The notes: a model not told the origin generated them from the letters alone. Positions 1-7,411 are shown, counted from the first letter of the stretch. The stretch: DNA of 7,793 bases from SIG575 sp045542485 (GCA_045542485.1 JAZQLC010000032.1:1-7793); one strand, 5' to 3'. A program made the numbers and translations.

Positions 1-278
1 TCAAGTTCCTCGTTGTCGAGAAGTTCTTTGTGTGAAAGATATGTTCTTGCACCTTTAACACCCCATTTTTCAAGGAATGCGTCAGCCTTACCGGGGATAA
101 GGTCAGCTGCACCGACAAACTCGATATCAGGCATTTTAAGATATTCTTCCATATGTGCATCTGCAATCCAGCCTGTACCGATGATGCCGACTTTAAGCTT
201 TTTGCTTGTATCGATTTCGTTCTTTTCGTGCTTGACTTTGAATTCGTCAAGAATGCTTACTTTTTCTTCTGTTGCCAT
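1..278 (-). CDS. Gfo/Idh/MocA-family NAD(P)-dependent oxidoreductase, N-terminal part (cut by window edge)
   Basis: Only the first 92 codons are present; the gene continues beyond position 1. The start ATG at 276-278 is preceded by a GAGGT ribosome binding site (286-290 on the opposite strand) with 7-nt spacing. After a charged leader of about 27 residues comes a Rossmann nucleotide-binding motif, KVGIIGTGWIADAHMEEY, with the glycine pattern GxGxxA. It is followed by a second beta strand ending in an acidic residue (VGAAD) that would contact the cofactor ribose, and then the start of the next helix. This layout is typical of the Gfo/Idh/MocA family, cytoplasmic dehydrogenases acting on sugars, inositols and related polyols. 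The catalytic EKP motif and the C-terminal domain lie outside the window, so the substrate is unknown. It lies 36 bp downstream of the TIM-barrel sugar isomerase-like gene and is probably cotranscribed with it. The leader before the Rossmann fold is longer than usual for the family. Confidence 0.88.
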   Translation of the reverse strand, partial: MATEEKVSILDEFKVKHEKNEIDTSKKLKVGIIGTGWIADAHMEEYLKMPDIEFVGAADLIPGKADAFLEKWGVKGARTYLSHKELLDNEEL

Positions 279-314
279 TTTATGTACCTCATTTCTTTAA
301 TTAAGGGTTTTTGT

Positions 315-1148
315 TTATATACCAAAATTATCTTTAAGATAATTACGGCTCATTTCAGCGCTTTCAAGGGGTGTTTTGCCCATTGTAGCATCATCCTGCT
401 CAACTACTACCCACTGTGCACCTGCTTTTTCAGCAGCTTCAAGGATAGCTCTGAAGTCCTGACAGCCATAACCGACGGGTCTGAACGCAAAGCCTTCTTC
501 TTCAGAGGATCCTTCTTCGTTGTCGTCGATTCCGATAAGCTTATAAAGTGAACCTTTCTGTTCGCCATTGATTACAAAGTCTTTAAGGTGAACAACGGGA
601 CTTCTGCCTGAATACTTGAGAATATATTCAGCAGGGTTTTCACCACCTACATTTACCCAGCAAGTGTCAAGTTCTGTCTGGAATATATCAGCATTAACTG
701 AAGCATAGAGAACATCAAGACCGTATTCATCACCGATTTTGACAAACTCAAAATCGTGGTTATGATAAAGAAGTGTCATACCCATTTCTTTTGCTTTTGC
801 GCCGATAACTTTGATGTTTTCAATAAGCTCTTCAAATTTTTCTGCACCCGGACGATATTCCTCAGTCATATACGGAATAACAACAAATTTACATCCGATT
901 TTTGCGTAATCACCGAGAACTTTTTCCGCATTTTCAACCATATCAGCGTAAGGAATATGAGCGGAAATAGGTGTAAGACCGAGTTCGTCAACAAGAACCT
1001 TTACTTCCTCTGCGGTTTTGTCAAAAAGTCCGGCAAATTCAACGCCTTCATAACCGAGAGCTTTTACTTTTTTTAATGTTCCCTCAAAATCTTCAGCCAT
1101 ATTATCTCTTACGGAATAAAGCTGAATAGCAACAGGGAATTTTTTCAT
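315..1148 (-). CDS. Sugar phosphate isomerase/epimerase-like TIM-barrel protein (AP endonuclease 2 fold)
   Basis: Predicted soluble protein of 277 residues, the usual length for the xylose-isomerase-like / AP_endonuc_2 TIM-barrel family (relatives include IolE, hydroxypyruvate isomerase and 3-keto-sugar-processing enzymes). Family features in order: N-terminal strand VAIQLYSVRDNM (6-17), YEGVEFAG (33-40), SAHIP (62-66), the conserved YHNHDFEF block (128-135), ELDTCW (159-164), VVHLKD (185-190) and VVVEQDD (247-253). D161, H187 and E250, with a residue from the HNHDFE block, are the likely divalent metal ligands. The frame stays open to an ATG at 1193, but those codons overlap the -10 box of a good promoter. 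The ATG at 1146-1148 is therefore chosen; it has only a weak purine-rich Shine-Dalgarno (AGAAAGTAGTG). The oxidoreductase gene follows 36 bp downstream, so the pair probably acts on one sugar or polyol, either by isomerisation or by elimination/hydration of a keto-sugar. The exact reaction is not predictable. Confidence 0.87.
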   Translation of the reverse strand: MKKFPVAIQLYSVRDNMAEDFEGTLKKVKALGYEGVEFAGLFDKTAEEVKVLVDELGLTPISAHIPYADMVENAEKVLGDYAKIGCKFVVIPYMTEEYRPGAEKFEELIENIKVIGAKAKEMGMTLLYHNHDFEFVKIGDEYGLDVLYASVNADIFQTELDTCWVNVGGENPAEYILKYSGRSPVVHLKDFVINGEQKGSLYKLIGIDDNEEGSSEEEGFAFRPVGYGCQDFRAILEAAEKAGAQWVVVEQDDATMGKTPLESAEMSRNYLKDNFGI

Positions 1149-1178
1149 AAAAATCACTACTTTCTGTGCTTTTTTTAA

Positions 1179-1207
1179 AGTATACCACATCATATCGTGG
1201 ATTTCAA
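1179..1207 (-). promoter_or_regulatory. Sigma-A promoter of the isomerase/oxidoreductase operon
   Basis: On the minus strand a -35 box TTGAAA (1202-1207) and a -10 box TATACT (1179-1184) are separated by exactly 17 bp. Transcription should begin near 1172, giving a leader of about 24 nt before the ATG at 1148. The -35 box starts only 17 bp past the stop codon of the CLC gene, and no terminator is seen between them, so readthrough from the CLC gene may add to expression. The spacer has short CCAC/GTGG arms (1185-1200) that could be an operator, but 4-bp arms are weak evidence. Confidence 0.72.
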
Positions 1208-1223
1208 TAATTTTTATGTGATT

Positions 1224-2477
1224 TTATGAAGCTTTTTCATTTATAAACTCAGGCTTGAATTTTGAAAACACAAATCTCTGTTCATTATAAAGGCTATAAT
1301 AGCCAGAAAGCATAAAACTTATACTGCAGGATATGAGAAAATAAATGAATCCCTCAGCACCGAAAAGCTCAACACTCATCATCATTGAAGAAACAGGGCA
1401 ATTTGTAACACCACAGAAGAGAGATATAAGTCCGATTCCTGCACCGAAAGAAGGGGAGAGATTCATAATTCTACCCATAACATTTCCGAAAGTTGCACCG
1501 GTATAGAAAACAGGAACAATTTCGCCGCCTTTATATCCTGCCCCCAAAGTAAGTGCGGTGAAAATTATCTTGAGAATAAAAGCCTGATACTCTGATTTTT
1601 CAGTGAATGCTTTTTCAACTATTTCCATTCCGGCACCGTTGTAATTCTGATTACCAACAATCAGTGTCAAAATTATTATAATTGCACCACCGACAGCGGC
1701 TCTCACATACTTATTCGGAATATACTTCACATAAAGTTCATGTGTTTTATGCATCGCTGTACAAAAGAGAATGCTGAGCAGTGCAGAGAGTATCGAAAGA
1801 ACTATAACTTTCCCTACTGAATACACCGAGAGTTCAGGTATGCCTGAAAAAACAAAAGCAGTAGGGGAAACCAGTAAGATTTTGCCCGTTGCCATACCTG
1901 TTATAGCAGCAATTGTACATGGAACAATTGCAGAAAGTTGCATTATCCCCACGCTGACTATTTCCATTGAAAACACTGCTGCAGTCACCGGTGTTCCGAA
2001 AATTGACGCAAAAACCGCACTCATACCACACATAATGAGAATTCTCTTGTCTCTTTCACTCAATCTGAACAGTCTGGAAAATCCGGAAGCAATTGAGCCT
2101 CCAATCTGAAGAGCAGCTCCTTCTTTACCCGCTGATCCGCCTAAAAGGTGAGTTATCGTGCTTGAAACAAAAATCAGAGGAGCGGTCAGAATAGAAAGCT
2201 TTTTGTTACCTCTGACAGATGCGATAACAAGGTTTGTTCCTTTATCGTCGTCCATTTTACAGATGTGATAGAGAAAAATAATCAGAACACCACCAACGGG
2301 AAGAAGATAAATAAGCCACGGATGCTCTGCTCTGAACTCATTTGCAAAGTGTATAGAATGATAAAATCCCGCACCGATTATTCCGGAAAAAAATCCTATA
2401 AAAACTGAAACAACTAACCACTTAATAAAGACATATGGTGTTTTATCCTTGTGTTTGTTTATGAATCTTTTTAACAT
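1224..2477 (-). CDS. CLC-family anion transporter, resembling the fluoride/proton antiporter (CLC-F) clade
   Basis: Predicted 417-residue multi-span inner membrane protein without cytoplasmic CBS domains, the usual form of short bacterial CLC proteins. The ion-pathway loops are visible. GKEGAALQIG (117-126) carries the external gating glutamate E119. GGEIVP (317-322) sits where chloride CLCs have GxFxP. KGTNL (79-83) replaces the GSGIP loop that holds the chloride-coordinating serine. The internal proton glutamate of E. coli ClcA appears replaced by isoleucine in FSMEIV (169-174). A glutamate in GGE, a non-GSGIP first loop and loss of the internal glutamate are, from my knowledge of the family, marks of CLC-F fluoride/proton antiporters; here V321 stands where known members have threonine. 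Likely role: proton-coupled halide, probably fluoride, efflux. The start ATG has a GGAGG site (2487-2491) at 9-nt spacing. The gene is divergent from the glycosyltransferase operon. No fluoride riboswitch is visible in its short leader. CLC membership is sure; fluoride specificity is inferred. Confidence 0.93.
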   Translation of the reverse strand: MLKRFINKHKDKTPYVFIKWLVVSVFIGFFSGIIGAGFYHSIHFANEFRAEHPWLIYLLPVGGVLIIFLYHICKMDDDKGTNLVIASVRGNKKLSILTAPLIFVSSTITHLLGGSAGKEGAALQIGGSIASGFSRLFRLSERDKRILIMCGMSAVFASIFGTPVTAAVFSMEIVSVGIMQLSAIVPCTIAAITGMATGKILLVSPTAFVFSGIPELSVYSVGKVIVLSILSALLSILFCTAMHKTHELYVKYIPNKYVRAAVGGAIIIILTLIVGNQNYNGAGMEIVEKAFTEKSEYQAFILKIIFTALTLGAGYKGGEIVPVFYTGATFGNVMGRIMNLSPSFGAGIGLISLFCGVTNCPVSSMMMSVELFGAEGFIYFLISCSISFMLSGYYSLYNEQRFVFSKFKPEFINEKAS

Positions 2478-2502
2478 CTTTCACAGCCTCCAATTATCTG
2501 CA

Positions 2503-2531
2503 AGTATAAATTATCAGCTCATTAATGTCAA
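2503..2531 (-). promoter_or_regulatory. Sigma-A promoter of the CLC transporter gene
   Basis: On the minus strand a perfect -35 TTGACA (2526-2531) and a -10 TATACT (2503-2508) are separated by 17 bp. Predicted transcription start is near 2496, leaving a leader of about 20 nt that contains the GGAGG ribosome binding site. That leader is too short to hold a riboswitch. Its -35 box lies 10 bp from the -35 box of the divergent promoter, so a protein bound between them could affect both. Confidence 0.8.
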
Positions 2532-2541
2532 GTATCATATG

Positions 2542-2570
2542 TTGACACTTTACATAAAAAATGATAAAAT
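2542..2570 (+). promoter_or_regulatory. Sigma-A promoter of the glycosyltransferase-ABC exporter operon
   Basis: A perfect -35 TTGACA (2542-2547) and a -10 TAAAAT (2565-2570) are separated by 17 bp. The start of transcription should be near 2577, giving a leader of about 24 nt to the ATG at 2601. No other convincing promoter or terminator is seen before 7348, so this promoter probably drives all three downstream genes. Confidence 0.78.
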
Positions 2571-2600
2571 TATCTGAAACTTTATAAAGGATAGGTCATT

Positions 2601-3701
2601 ATGAAAAAAATACTATTTCTCGCTCATGGCTTTACCGGTTTATATTATTACAGAAGAGAGTTAATGCAGAGGCTGATTAGTGAGGGCAACGAGGTTTACC
2701 TTGCTATTTCCGAAAGTGAAGATAATAGGCTTTTTGAGGAAATGGGATGTAAAATCATCCCTACTGTTGTTGACAGACGCGGTATGAATCCTGTCAAGGA
2801 TTTGAAACTTATATTTTCGTATATAAAGACACTAAGAAAGCTGAAGCCTGATGCTGTGCTTACATATACCATAAAAGCGAATATTTATGGCAGCCTTGCC
2901 TGTGGTCTCATGAAATGTAAGTGTATTTCCAATGTTACAGGGCTCGGTACATCTATTGCCAATGGCGGTCTTCTCAGTAAGCTTACAATGTTCCTTTATA
3001 AGATGGGGCTGAGGAAGAATCACCATACCTTTTTTCAGAATCAGCCGAACTATGATTTGTTTAAAAACGCAGGTATAGTTAATGATAAAAACAGTTCTAT
3101 TATTCCCGGATCAGGTGTTAATCTTGAGTATCACAAAATGGAAGAATATCCCGACGAGGAAACTCCCGTAAGAATTGTTTTTGTCAGCAGAGTTATGCGT
3201 GACAAGGGTGCTTTTGAGCTTTTTGATGCTGCAAAAATGATAAAAGAAAAATATCCCGATGTGATTTTTGATGTTATCGGTCCTCTTGAGGAAGATGTTT
3301 CTCCTGCTCTTATCAAAAAACTCGACGAGGACGGTATTATCTGTTATCATGGCTCACAGAATGACATTCACCCCTATGTTGCCAGGGGATGGGCAAATAT
3401 TCTCCCTTCATATCATGAAGGCATAGCCAATGTTCTTCTTGAAGGCTCAGCTTGTGGCAGACCTGTTCTCGCTACAAGAGTTACTGGTTGTAAAGAAACG
3501 TATATCGAAGATGTAACCGGAATCGGTTTTGATGTTAAAAGTGCAGACGACCTTGCACGTGCAGTAGAAAAATTCATTGAATTACCTTATGAAGATAAAG
3601 TGGAAATGGGCAGAAAAGGAAGAAAGTTTGTTGAAGATAACTTCGACAGAAATATTGTTATTGAAGCATATTACGATAAGATTTTTGACAGAAATCAATA
3701 A
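2601..3701 (+). CDS. GT4-type glycosyltransferase (GT-B fold)
   Basis: Predicted 366-residue cytoplasmic or membrane-associated retaining glycosyltransferase with two Rossmann-like domains. The N-terminal acceptor domain has the opening strand KILFLAHGFTGLYYYRREL (3-21), a TYTIKANIYG segment (88-97) and VTGLGTS (112-118). These resemble PglA/CapM-like enzymes that add hexose or N-acetylhexosamine to lipid-linked or other glycan acceptors. The C-terminal nucleotide-sugar domain has FVSRVMRDKG (194-203; R197 and K202 would contact the donor phosphates) and the GT4 EX7E motif at E273 and E281, in PSYHEGIANVLLEGSACG. No membrane segment or signal peptide is evident. The start ATG has an AAGGATAGGT ribosome binding region (2587-2596). 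It is the first gene of an operon with two ABC exporter genes, which suggests that its product, or a glycan it extends, is exported by that transporter. Donor and acceptor are unknown. Confidence 0.9.
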   Translation: MKKILFLAHGFTGLYYYRRELMQRLISEGNEVYLAISESEDNRLFEEMGCKIIPTVVDRRGMNPVKDLKLIFSYIKTLRKLKPDAVLTYTIKANIYGSLACGLMKCKCISNVTGLGTSIANGGLLSKLTMFLYKMGLRKNHHTFFQNQPNYDLFKNAGIVNDKNSSIIPGSGVNLEYHKMEEYPDEETPVRIVFVSRVMRDKGAFELFDAAKMIKEKYPDVIFDVIGPLEEDVSPALIKKLDEDGIICYHGSQNDIHPYVARGWANILPSYHEGIANVLLEGSACGRPVLATRVTGCKETYIEDVTGIGFDVKSADDLARAVEKFIELPYEDKVEMGRKGRKFVEDNFDRNIVIEAYYDKIFDRNQ

Positions 3702-3724
3702 TATCAATTTTAATTTTCAAGTTT

Positions 3725-3740
3725 GGTGGTGATGGAGTTG
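3725..3740 (+). promoter_or_regulatory. Ribosome binding site with ambiguous start for the first ABC gene
   Basis: The stretch GGTGGTGAT (3725-3733) matches eight of nine bases of the extended anti-Shine-Dalgarno complement GGAGGTGAT. It runs into the ATG at 3732, leaving only 2 nt after GGTGG. The in-frame TTG at 3738 would have a spacing of 8 nt, which is closer to normal. The N-terminus of the ABC protein is therefore uncertain by two residues; ATG is used here because it is the only canonical start codon nearby. Confidence 0.45.
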
Positions 3741-5558
3741 AGAAAAAATAATAAGAAAAAAGCAAAACCGTTTGAAAGCATAAAAAATATGATGTACGCT
3801 TTGAAAATAGTATCATCTGCGTCACCCATGGCAATTCCGATGATGGCTCTGACTCAGACGGCTTATTGGTTTTTCGCTAATTTCATTCAACAGATTCTTT
3901 TTCTCAGAGTTTTACTGGGTATCATTGAACAAAAAGGCTCATACAAAGAGTATATGATTATGGTATTAGTCTTTGTTCTTTCAGGCGTTATTGCAAAGGG
4001 CCTTGAGATTTTCAGTGATTTTTATGTAGTGCTGTGTTACAGAAAAGTCTATCATAAATTAAATAAAATGATTTTCGAACAAGCAGGTAAGGTCGACATA
4101 GAATGCTATGAAAATCCCGAATTCTACGATGTCTATACCCGCGCAACGGAGATTGTTACAAACAGAAGGTATATGGATTTCTGTTTCTATGTTGCCAGAC
4201 TTATTTCCAGTGTAATCACAGGAGTTTTTCTGATCGTTTATATTGTCTCCGTTGATCCGAAGCTTCTGTTTATTATGTCAATGCTTCTGATTGTATTTTT
4301 TATTTTAGGTTATAAAAACAGACTTGAAATAAAGAAAGATGAGGAAATGACACCGAACAGAAGAGAAAAATCTTATGTTCAACGCACTGTATTTTTGCGT
4401 GATTTTTCAAAAGATATGCGTACATCTGATATTTTTTCCGTTATGTATGAAAAAATGAAGAGGGCAGTTGAAAATAACAGAGCAATAATTAAAAAATATG
4501 GAATCAGAGTTGCAATTGTCGACTTTGTTGTCAGTTCTTTCGGTGAATCGTTTCCTATCGCTGCAACATATCTTTACACCTGTTACAGATTTATTGTAAA
4601 GAGAGACTTGCCTGTTTCTGATTTTTCTGTCGTTATGTCAGCTGTCAACAATCTTAACTCGGTTATTAATGAGTGTATTTCCTGTGCTTCGCAAACACAG
4701 AAAATTTCTATGTATTTCGGCTATCTGAAAGAATTCTTTTCTTTTAAAGCAACTGTTGTCAGCGGTGACAGAAAAGCTGAAGAATTTGAGACCATCGAAT
4801 TTAAAAATGTATCTTTCAAATATCCGTCATCTGAAGAATATTCCCTGAAAAATGTTTCTTTGAAAATAACAAAAGAAGACAGAGTTGCAGTAGTCGGTCA
4901 TAATGGAGCCGGTAAAACAACCTTTGTAAAATTGCTTCTGCGTTTTTATAATCCGACTGAGGGCGAAATATTGTATAATGGTGTAAATGTGCTTGAATAT
5001 GATATCATTTCTCTGAGAAAACGCCTTGCTACTGTTTTTCAGAACTACAAGGTTTATGCTTTGTCTGTTAACGAAAATGTTCTCTGTCACGAACCTGAAA
5101 ATGATGATGATTATTCACTTTCGAAAGTATCGTTAAAAAAGAGCGGTGTTTATGAAAAAGTTTCATCTCTTCCGAAGAAAGCTGAAACGGTAATTACAAG
5201 AGAGTTCGATGATAAAGGAACCGGTCTTTCAGGCGGCGAACAGCAAAAAGTCGCGGCAGCAAGAATGTTTGCCAAGAAATATGACCTTGCGATTCTTGAT
5301 GAGCCATCGTCTGCTTTAGATCCGATCGCAGAATATAAAATGTATGAAAATATCATTACAGAAACAGAGAATAAGACTGTTATTTTTATTTCTCACAGAC
5401 TTTCAAGCGCTGTACTTTCTGATAAAATATATGTTTTTGAAGGCGGCACTGTTGTCGAAACGGGAACGCATGAAGAACTGATGGCTCAAGAGGGTATTTA
5501 TGCCGAGATGTTCAATATGCAGGCCTCTAATTATAGCGGGGAGGTTGGTGAAATATGA
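3732..5558 (+). CDS. ABC exporter half-transporter (membrane domain fused to ATPase), first subunit
   Basis: Predicted 608-residue inner membrane protein with a type IV (exporter) fold: a basic N-terminus, membrane segments at roughly 30-63, 73-100, 150-173, 177-194 and two more near 262-320, then an ATPase domain from about 355. ATPase motifs are complete: Walker A GHNGAGKT (389-396), Q-loop Q437, signature LSGGEQQ (499-505), Walker B LAILDEP (519-525) with catalytic E524, D-loop SALD (527-530) and H-loop H555. A YENPEFYD motif (126-133), common in Firmicutes exporters of this class, lies in the first cytoplasmic region. There is no peptidase domain at the N-terminus, so it is not a bacteriocin-processing exporter. 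The gene starts 30 bp after the glycosyltransferase and ends in a 4-bp ATGA overlap with the second ABC gene, which implies coupled translation and a heterodimer. The substrate is unknown: a glycoconjugate, peptide, lipid or drug are all possible. See the note on the start codon at 3725-3740. Confidence 0.93.
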   Translation: MELRKNNKKKAKPFESIKNMMYALKIVSSASPMAIPMMALTQTAYWFFANFIQQILFLRVLLGIIEQKGSYKEYMIMVLVFVLSGVIAKGLEIFSDFYVVLCYRKVYHKLNKMIFEQAGKVDIECYENPEFYDVYTRATEIVTNRRYMDFCFYVARLISSVITGVFLIVYIVSVDPKLLFIMSMLLIVFFILGYKNRLEIKKDEEMTPNRREKSYVQRTVFLRDFSKDMRTSDIFSVMYEKMKRAVENNRAIIKKYGIRVAIVDFVVSSFGESFPIAATYLYTCYRFIVKRDLPVSDFSVVMSAVNNLNSVINECISCASQTQKISMYFGYLKEFFSFKATVVSGDRKAEEFETIEFKNVSFKYPSSEEYSLKNVSLKITKEDRVAVVGHNGAGKTTFVKLLLRFYNPTEGEILYNGVNVLEYDIISLRKRLATVFQNYKVYALSVNENVLCHEPENDDDYSLSKVSLKKSGVYEKVSSLPKKAETVITREFDDKGTGLSGGEQQKVAAARMFAKKYDLAILDEPSSALDPIAEYKMYENIITETENKTVIFISHRLSSAVLSDKIYVFEGGTVVETGTHEELMAQEGIYAEMFNMQASNYSGEVGEI

Positions 5559-7348
5559 AAAAAGGTAATAATAAGAATCACGGTATCCTCTCTAACACAT
5601 GGTATATGCTCAGGCTGATGTTTTCCGTTTCACCAGCACTTGTTTTAGGTGAAATTTTTGAGGAAATCATAACGATTCTGCCCGGTAAACTTATATCTGT
5701 CATTGGTATAAAGTATGTAATTGATGAGTTGCAGAACGGTGCAGATGTAAAGAAAATCATCATGGGTGTTGCATCGATGGTGGGTATTCTTGTTTTTGCA
5801 AATGTGTATTCCAGTATTTTTTATGAGCTTTTCGGTCACAGAGAAAGAGAAAAGCTTTATCTTGGTATTCATTCAAGGCTTTATAATAAGGCGATCGAAC
5901 TTGATCTTGCAAAGTACGATAATCCTTCGTTTTATGCCGATTTTATTCTGGCTGTTCAGACTTCCTCAGAAAACATTCAATCTTTTCTGGAGAATGTTAG
6001 ACATTATGTTGCGCAAATTATTTCATTCTTGTCCATAAGTGTTGCTTTGCTGACAATCGACCCGATATGTCTGCTGATTGTTTTTGCTTTTGTTTTCGGT
6101 TTTGTGCCGCTGGGCAGATATCTCGGGAATCTTCAGATGCGCCGTCGAGAAGCGATTACGGAAAAAGAAAGAAAAAGCGATTACTTTGCAAGACTTTTTT
6201 ATCTGCAGGAATATGCAGGTGAAATCAGAACAACAGGTATAAACAGACTTCTGCTTAAGAGATTTGATGAAAGTGTTGATGACACATATAAAACTGAGAG
6301 TAAATATCTGAAAAAGCTTGAATGGGGATTCTTTTTTCAGGAAACAGGCATCCAGGTTATCGGATTTATGTTGGTGCTTACTGCGTACATCGGCTATCAG
6401 ACTCTTGTAACAGGCAAATTAGGGGCAGGAGATTTTGTTGCAGCATTTAATGGTGCAGTTCAGATTGGCGCTTCAGTTCTTTATCTTACTGTCTATTCAA
6501 TCAGAACTTTTACTGAGAGGTCTAAGATGATTGAAAAGTACAGATTATTTCTTGGTGCAACTTCAGATATTGTTGATGGAAAAATTGAAGCTTCGTGCGA
6601 TGCGCCGGAAAAAATTTGCATAAAAAATATGTCTTTTTCTTATGATGGTTCAGAAAAAAATGCACTTCAGAATATCAACATTACAATTGAACCATATGAA
6701 AAAATTGCACTTGTAGGATACAACGGCGCAGGTAAAACTACACTTACAAATCTTCTTTTGCGTCTGTATGATGTTACTGAGGGCTCTGTTGAGATTGGTG
6801 ATACTGACATAAGAGATGTTACTCTAAAATCTCATAGAGAGCGTTTTTCGGCAGTATTTCAGGATTTTCAGATTTTTTCTGCAACCGTTGCTGAAAATGT
6901 TGCACTGTCAAAAGATTATGATGAGGAGCGTGTACAAAAAGCTCTGAAAGCAGCTGGATTTACCAAAGAACTTCCTAACGGTCTTGATACAGTACTTCTG
7001 CGTGAGTTTGACGATGAAGGTATGATGCTTTCGGGAGGAGAACAACAAAAAATCGCTATCGCCCGAGCCTTTTATAAAAAATGTCCGTATGTTATTCTTG
7101 ATGAGCCTTCAGCGAATCTTGACCCGATTTCTGAATATGAGCTTAATCACGCTATGATGGAAGCGTCTCAGGAGAAAACTGTGATTTTTATTTCTCACAG
7201 ACTTTCAACAACCCGTCACGCTGACAGGATAATTATGATGGAAAACGGTACAGTTATCGAATCCGGAAGTCATGATGAATTGATGAAAAATGATGGAAAA
7301 TATGCTGAAATGTTCAGACTTCAGGCTGAAAAGTATAATGGCACTTAA
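5555..7348 (+). CDS. ABC exporter half-transporter (membrane domain fused to ATPase), second subunit
   Basis: Predicted 597-residue partner of the preceding ABC protein, started by the ATG inside the ATGA overlap with a GGGGAGG ribosome binding site (5538-5544) 10 nt upstream. Membrane segments are visible at about 25-57, 68-92, 150-168 and 170-187, with two more before the ATPase domain, which begins near 350. Motifs: Walker A GYNGAGKT (388-395), Q-loop Q436, signature LSGGEQQ (492-498), Walker B YVILDEP (512-518) with catalytic E517, then a D-loop (SANLD) and H548. A YDNPSFY motif (121-127) matches the YENPEFYD motif of the first subunit, and both share REFDD(K/E)G just before the signature, showing common ancestry. 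Unlike many heterodimeric exporters, neither ATP site looks degenerate. An intrinsic terminator begins 4 bp after the stop codon, so this is the last gene of the operon. The substrate is unknown. Confidence 0.93.
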   Translation: MKKGNNKNHGILSNTWYMLRLMFSVSPALVLGEIFEEIITILPGKLISVIGIKYVIDELQNGADVKKIIMGVASMVGILVFANVYSSIFYELFGHREREKLYLGIHSRLYNKAIELDLAKYDNPSFYADFILAVQTSSENIQSFLENVRHYVAQIISFLSISVALLTIDPICLLIVFAFVFGFVPLGRYLGNLQMRRREAITEKERKSDYFARLFYLQEYAGEIRTTGINRLLLKRFDESVDDTYKTESKYLKKLEWGFFFQETGIQVIGFMLVLTAYIGYQTLVTGKLGAGDFVAAFNGAVQIGASVLYLTVYSIRTFTERSKMIEKYRLFLGATSDIVDGKIEASCDAPEKICIKNMSFSYDGSEKNALQNINITIEPYEKIALVGYNGAGKTTLTNLLLRLYDVTEGSVEIGDTDIRDVTLKSHRERFSAVFQDFQIFSATVAENVALSKDYDEERVQKALKAAGFTKELPNGLDTVLLREFDDEGMMLSGGEQQKIAIARAFYKKCPYVILDEPSANLDPISEYELNHAMMEASQEKTVIFISHRLSTTRHADRIIMMENGTVIESGSHDELMKNDGKYAEMFRLQAEKYNGT

Positions 7349-7352
7349 TTTT

Positions 7353-7406
7353 AAAATCGGGGTTATCAGTTTTGTGATAGCCCTGATTTTCAAATTTTTT
7401 CTATTT
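7353..7406 (+). terminator. Intrinsic terminator of the glycosyltransferase-ABC operon
   Basis: A 16-bp stem pairs 7353-7368 with 7375-7390, including two G-U wobbles, around a 6-nt loop (GTTTTG). It is followed by a T-rich tail (7395-7406). It begins 4 bp after the stop codon of the second ABC gene. Confidence 0.92.
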
Positions 7407-7411
7407 AACTA

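Noticed and set aside
13..551. Plus-strand open frames at 13-300 and 153-551
   Set aside because: They lie antisense to the oxidoreductase and isomerase-like genes, which have family motifs and ribosome binding sites; the antisense frames have neither.
1149..1193. Upstream ATG at 1193 extending the isomerase-like protein by 15 residues
   Set aside because: The extension covers the -10 box and the predicted transcription start, and the family's conserved first strand begins right after the ATG at 1148.
2478..2600. Possible fluoride riboswitch upstream of the CLC gene
   Set aside because: The predicted leader is about 20 nt, and I see none of the conserved fluoride aptamer segments in the 123-bp intergenic region on either strand.
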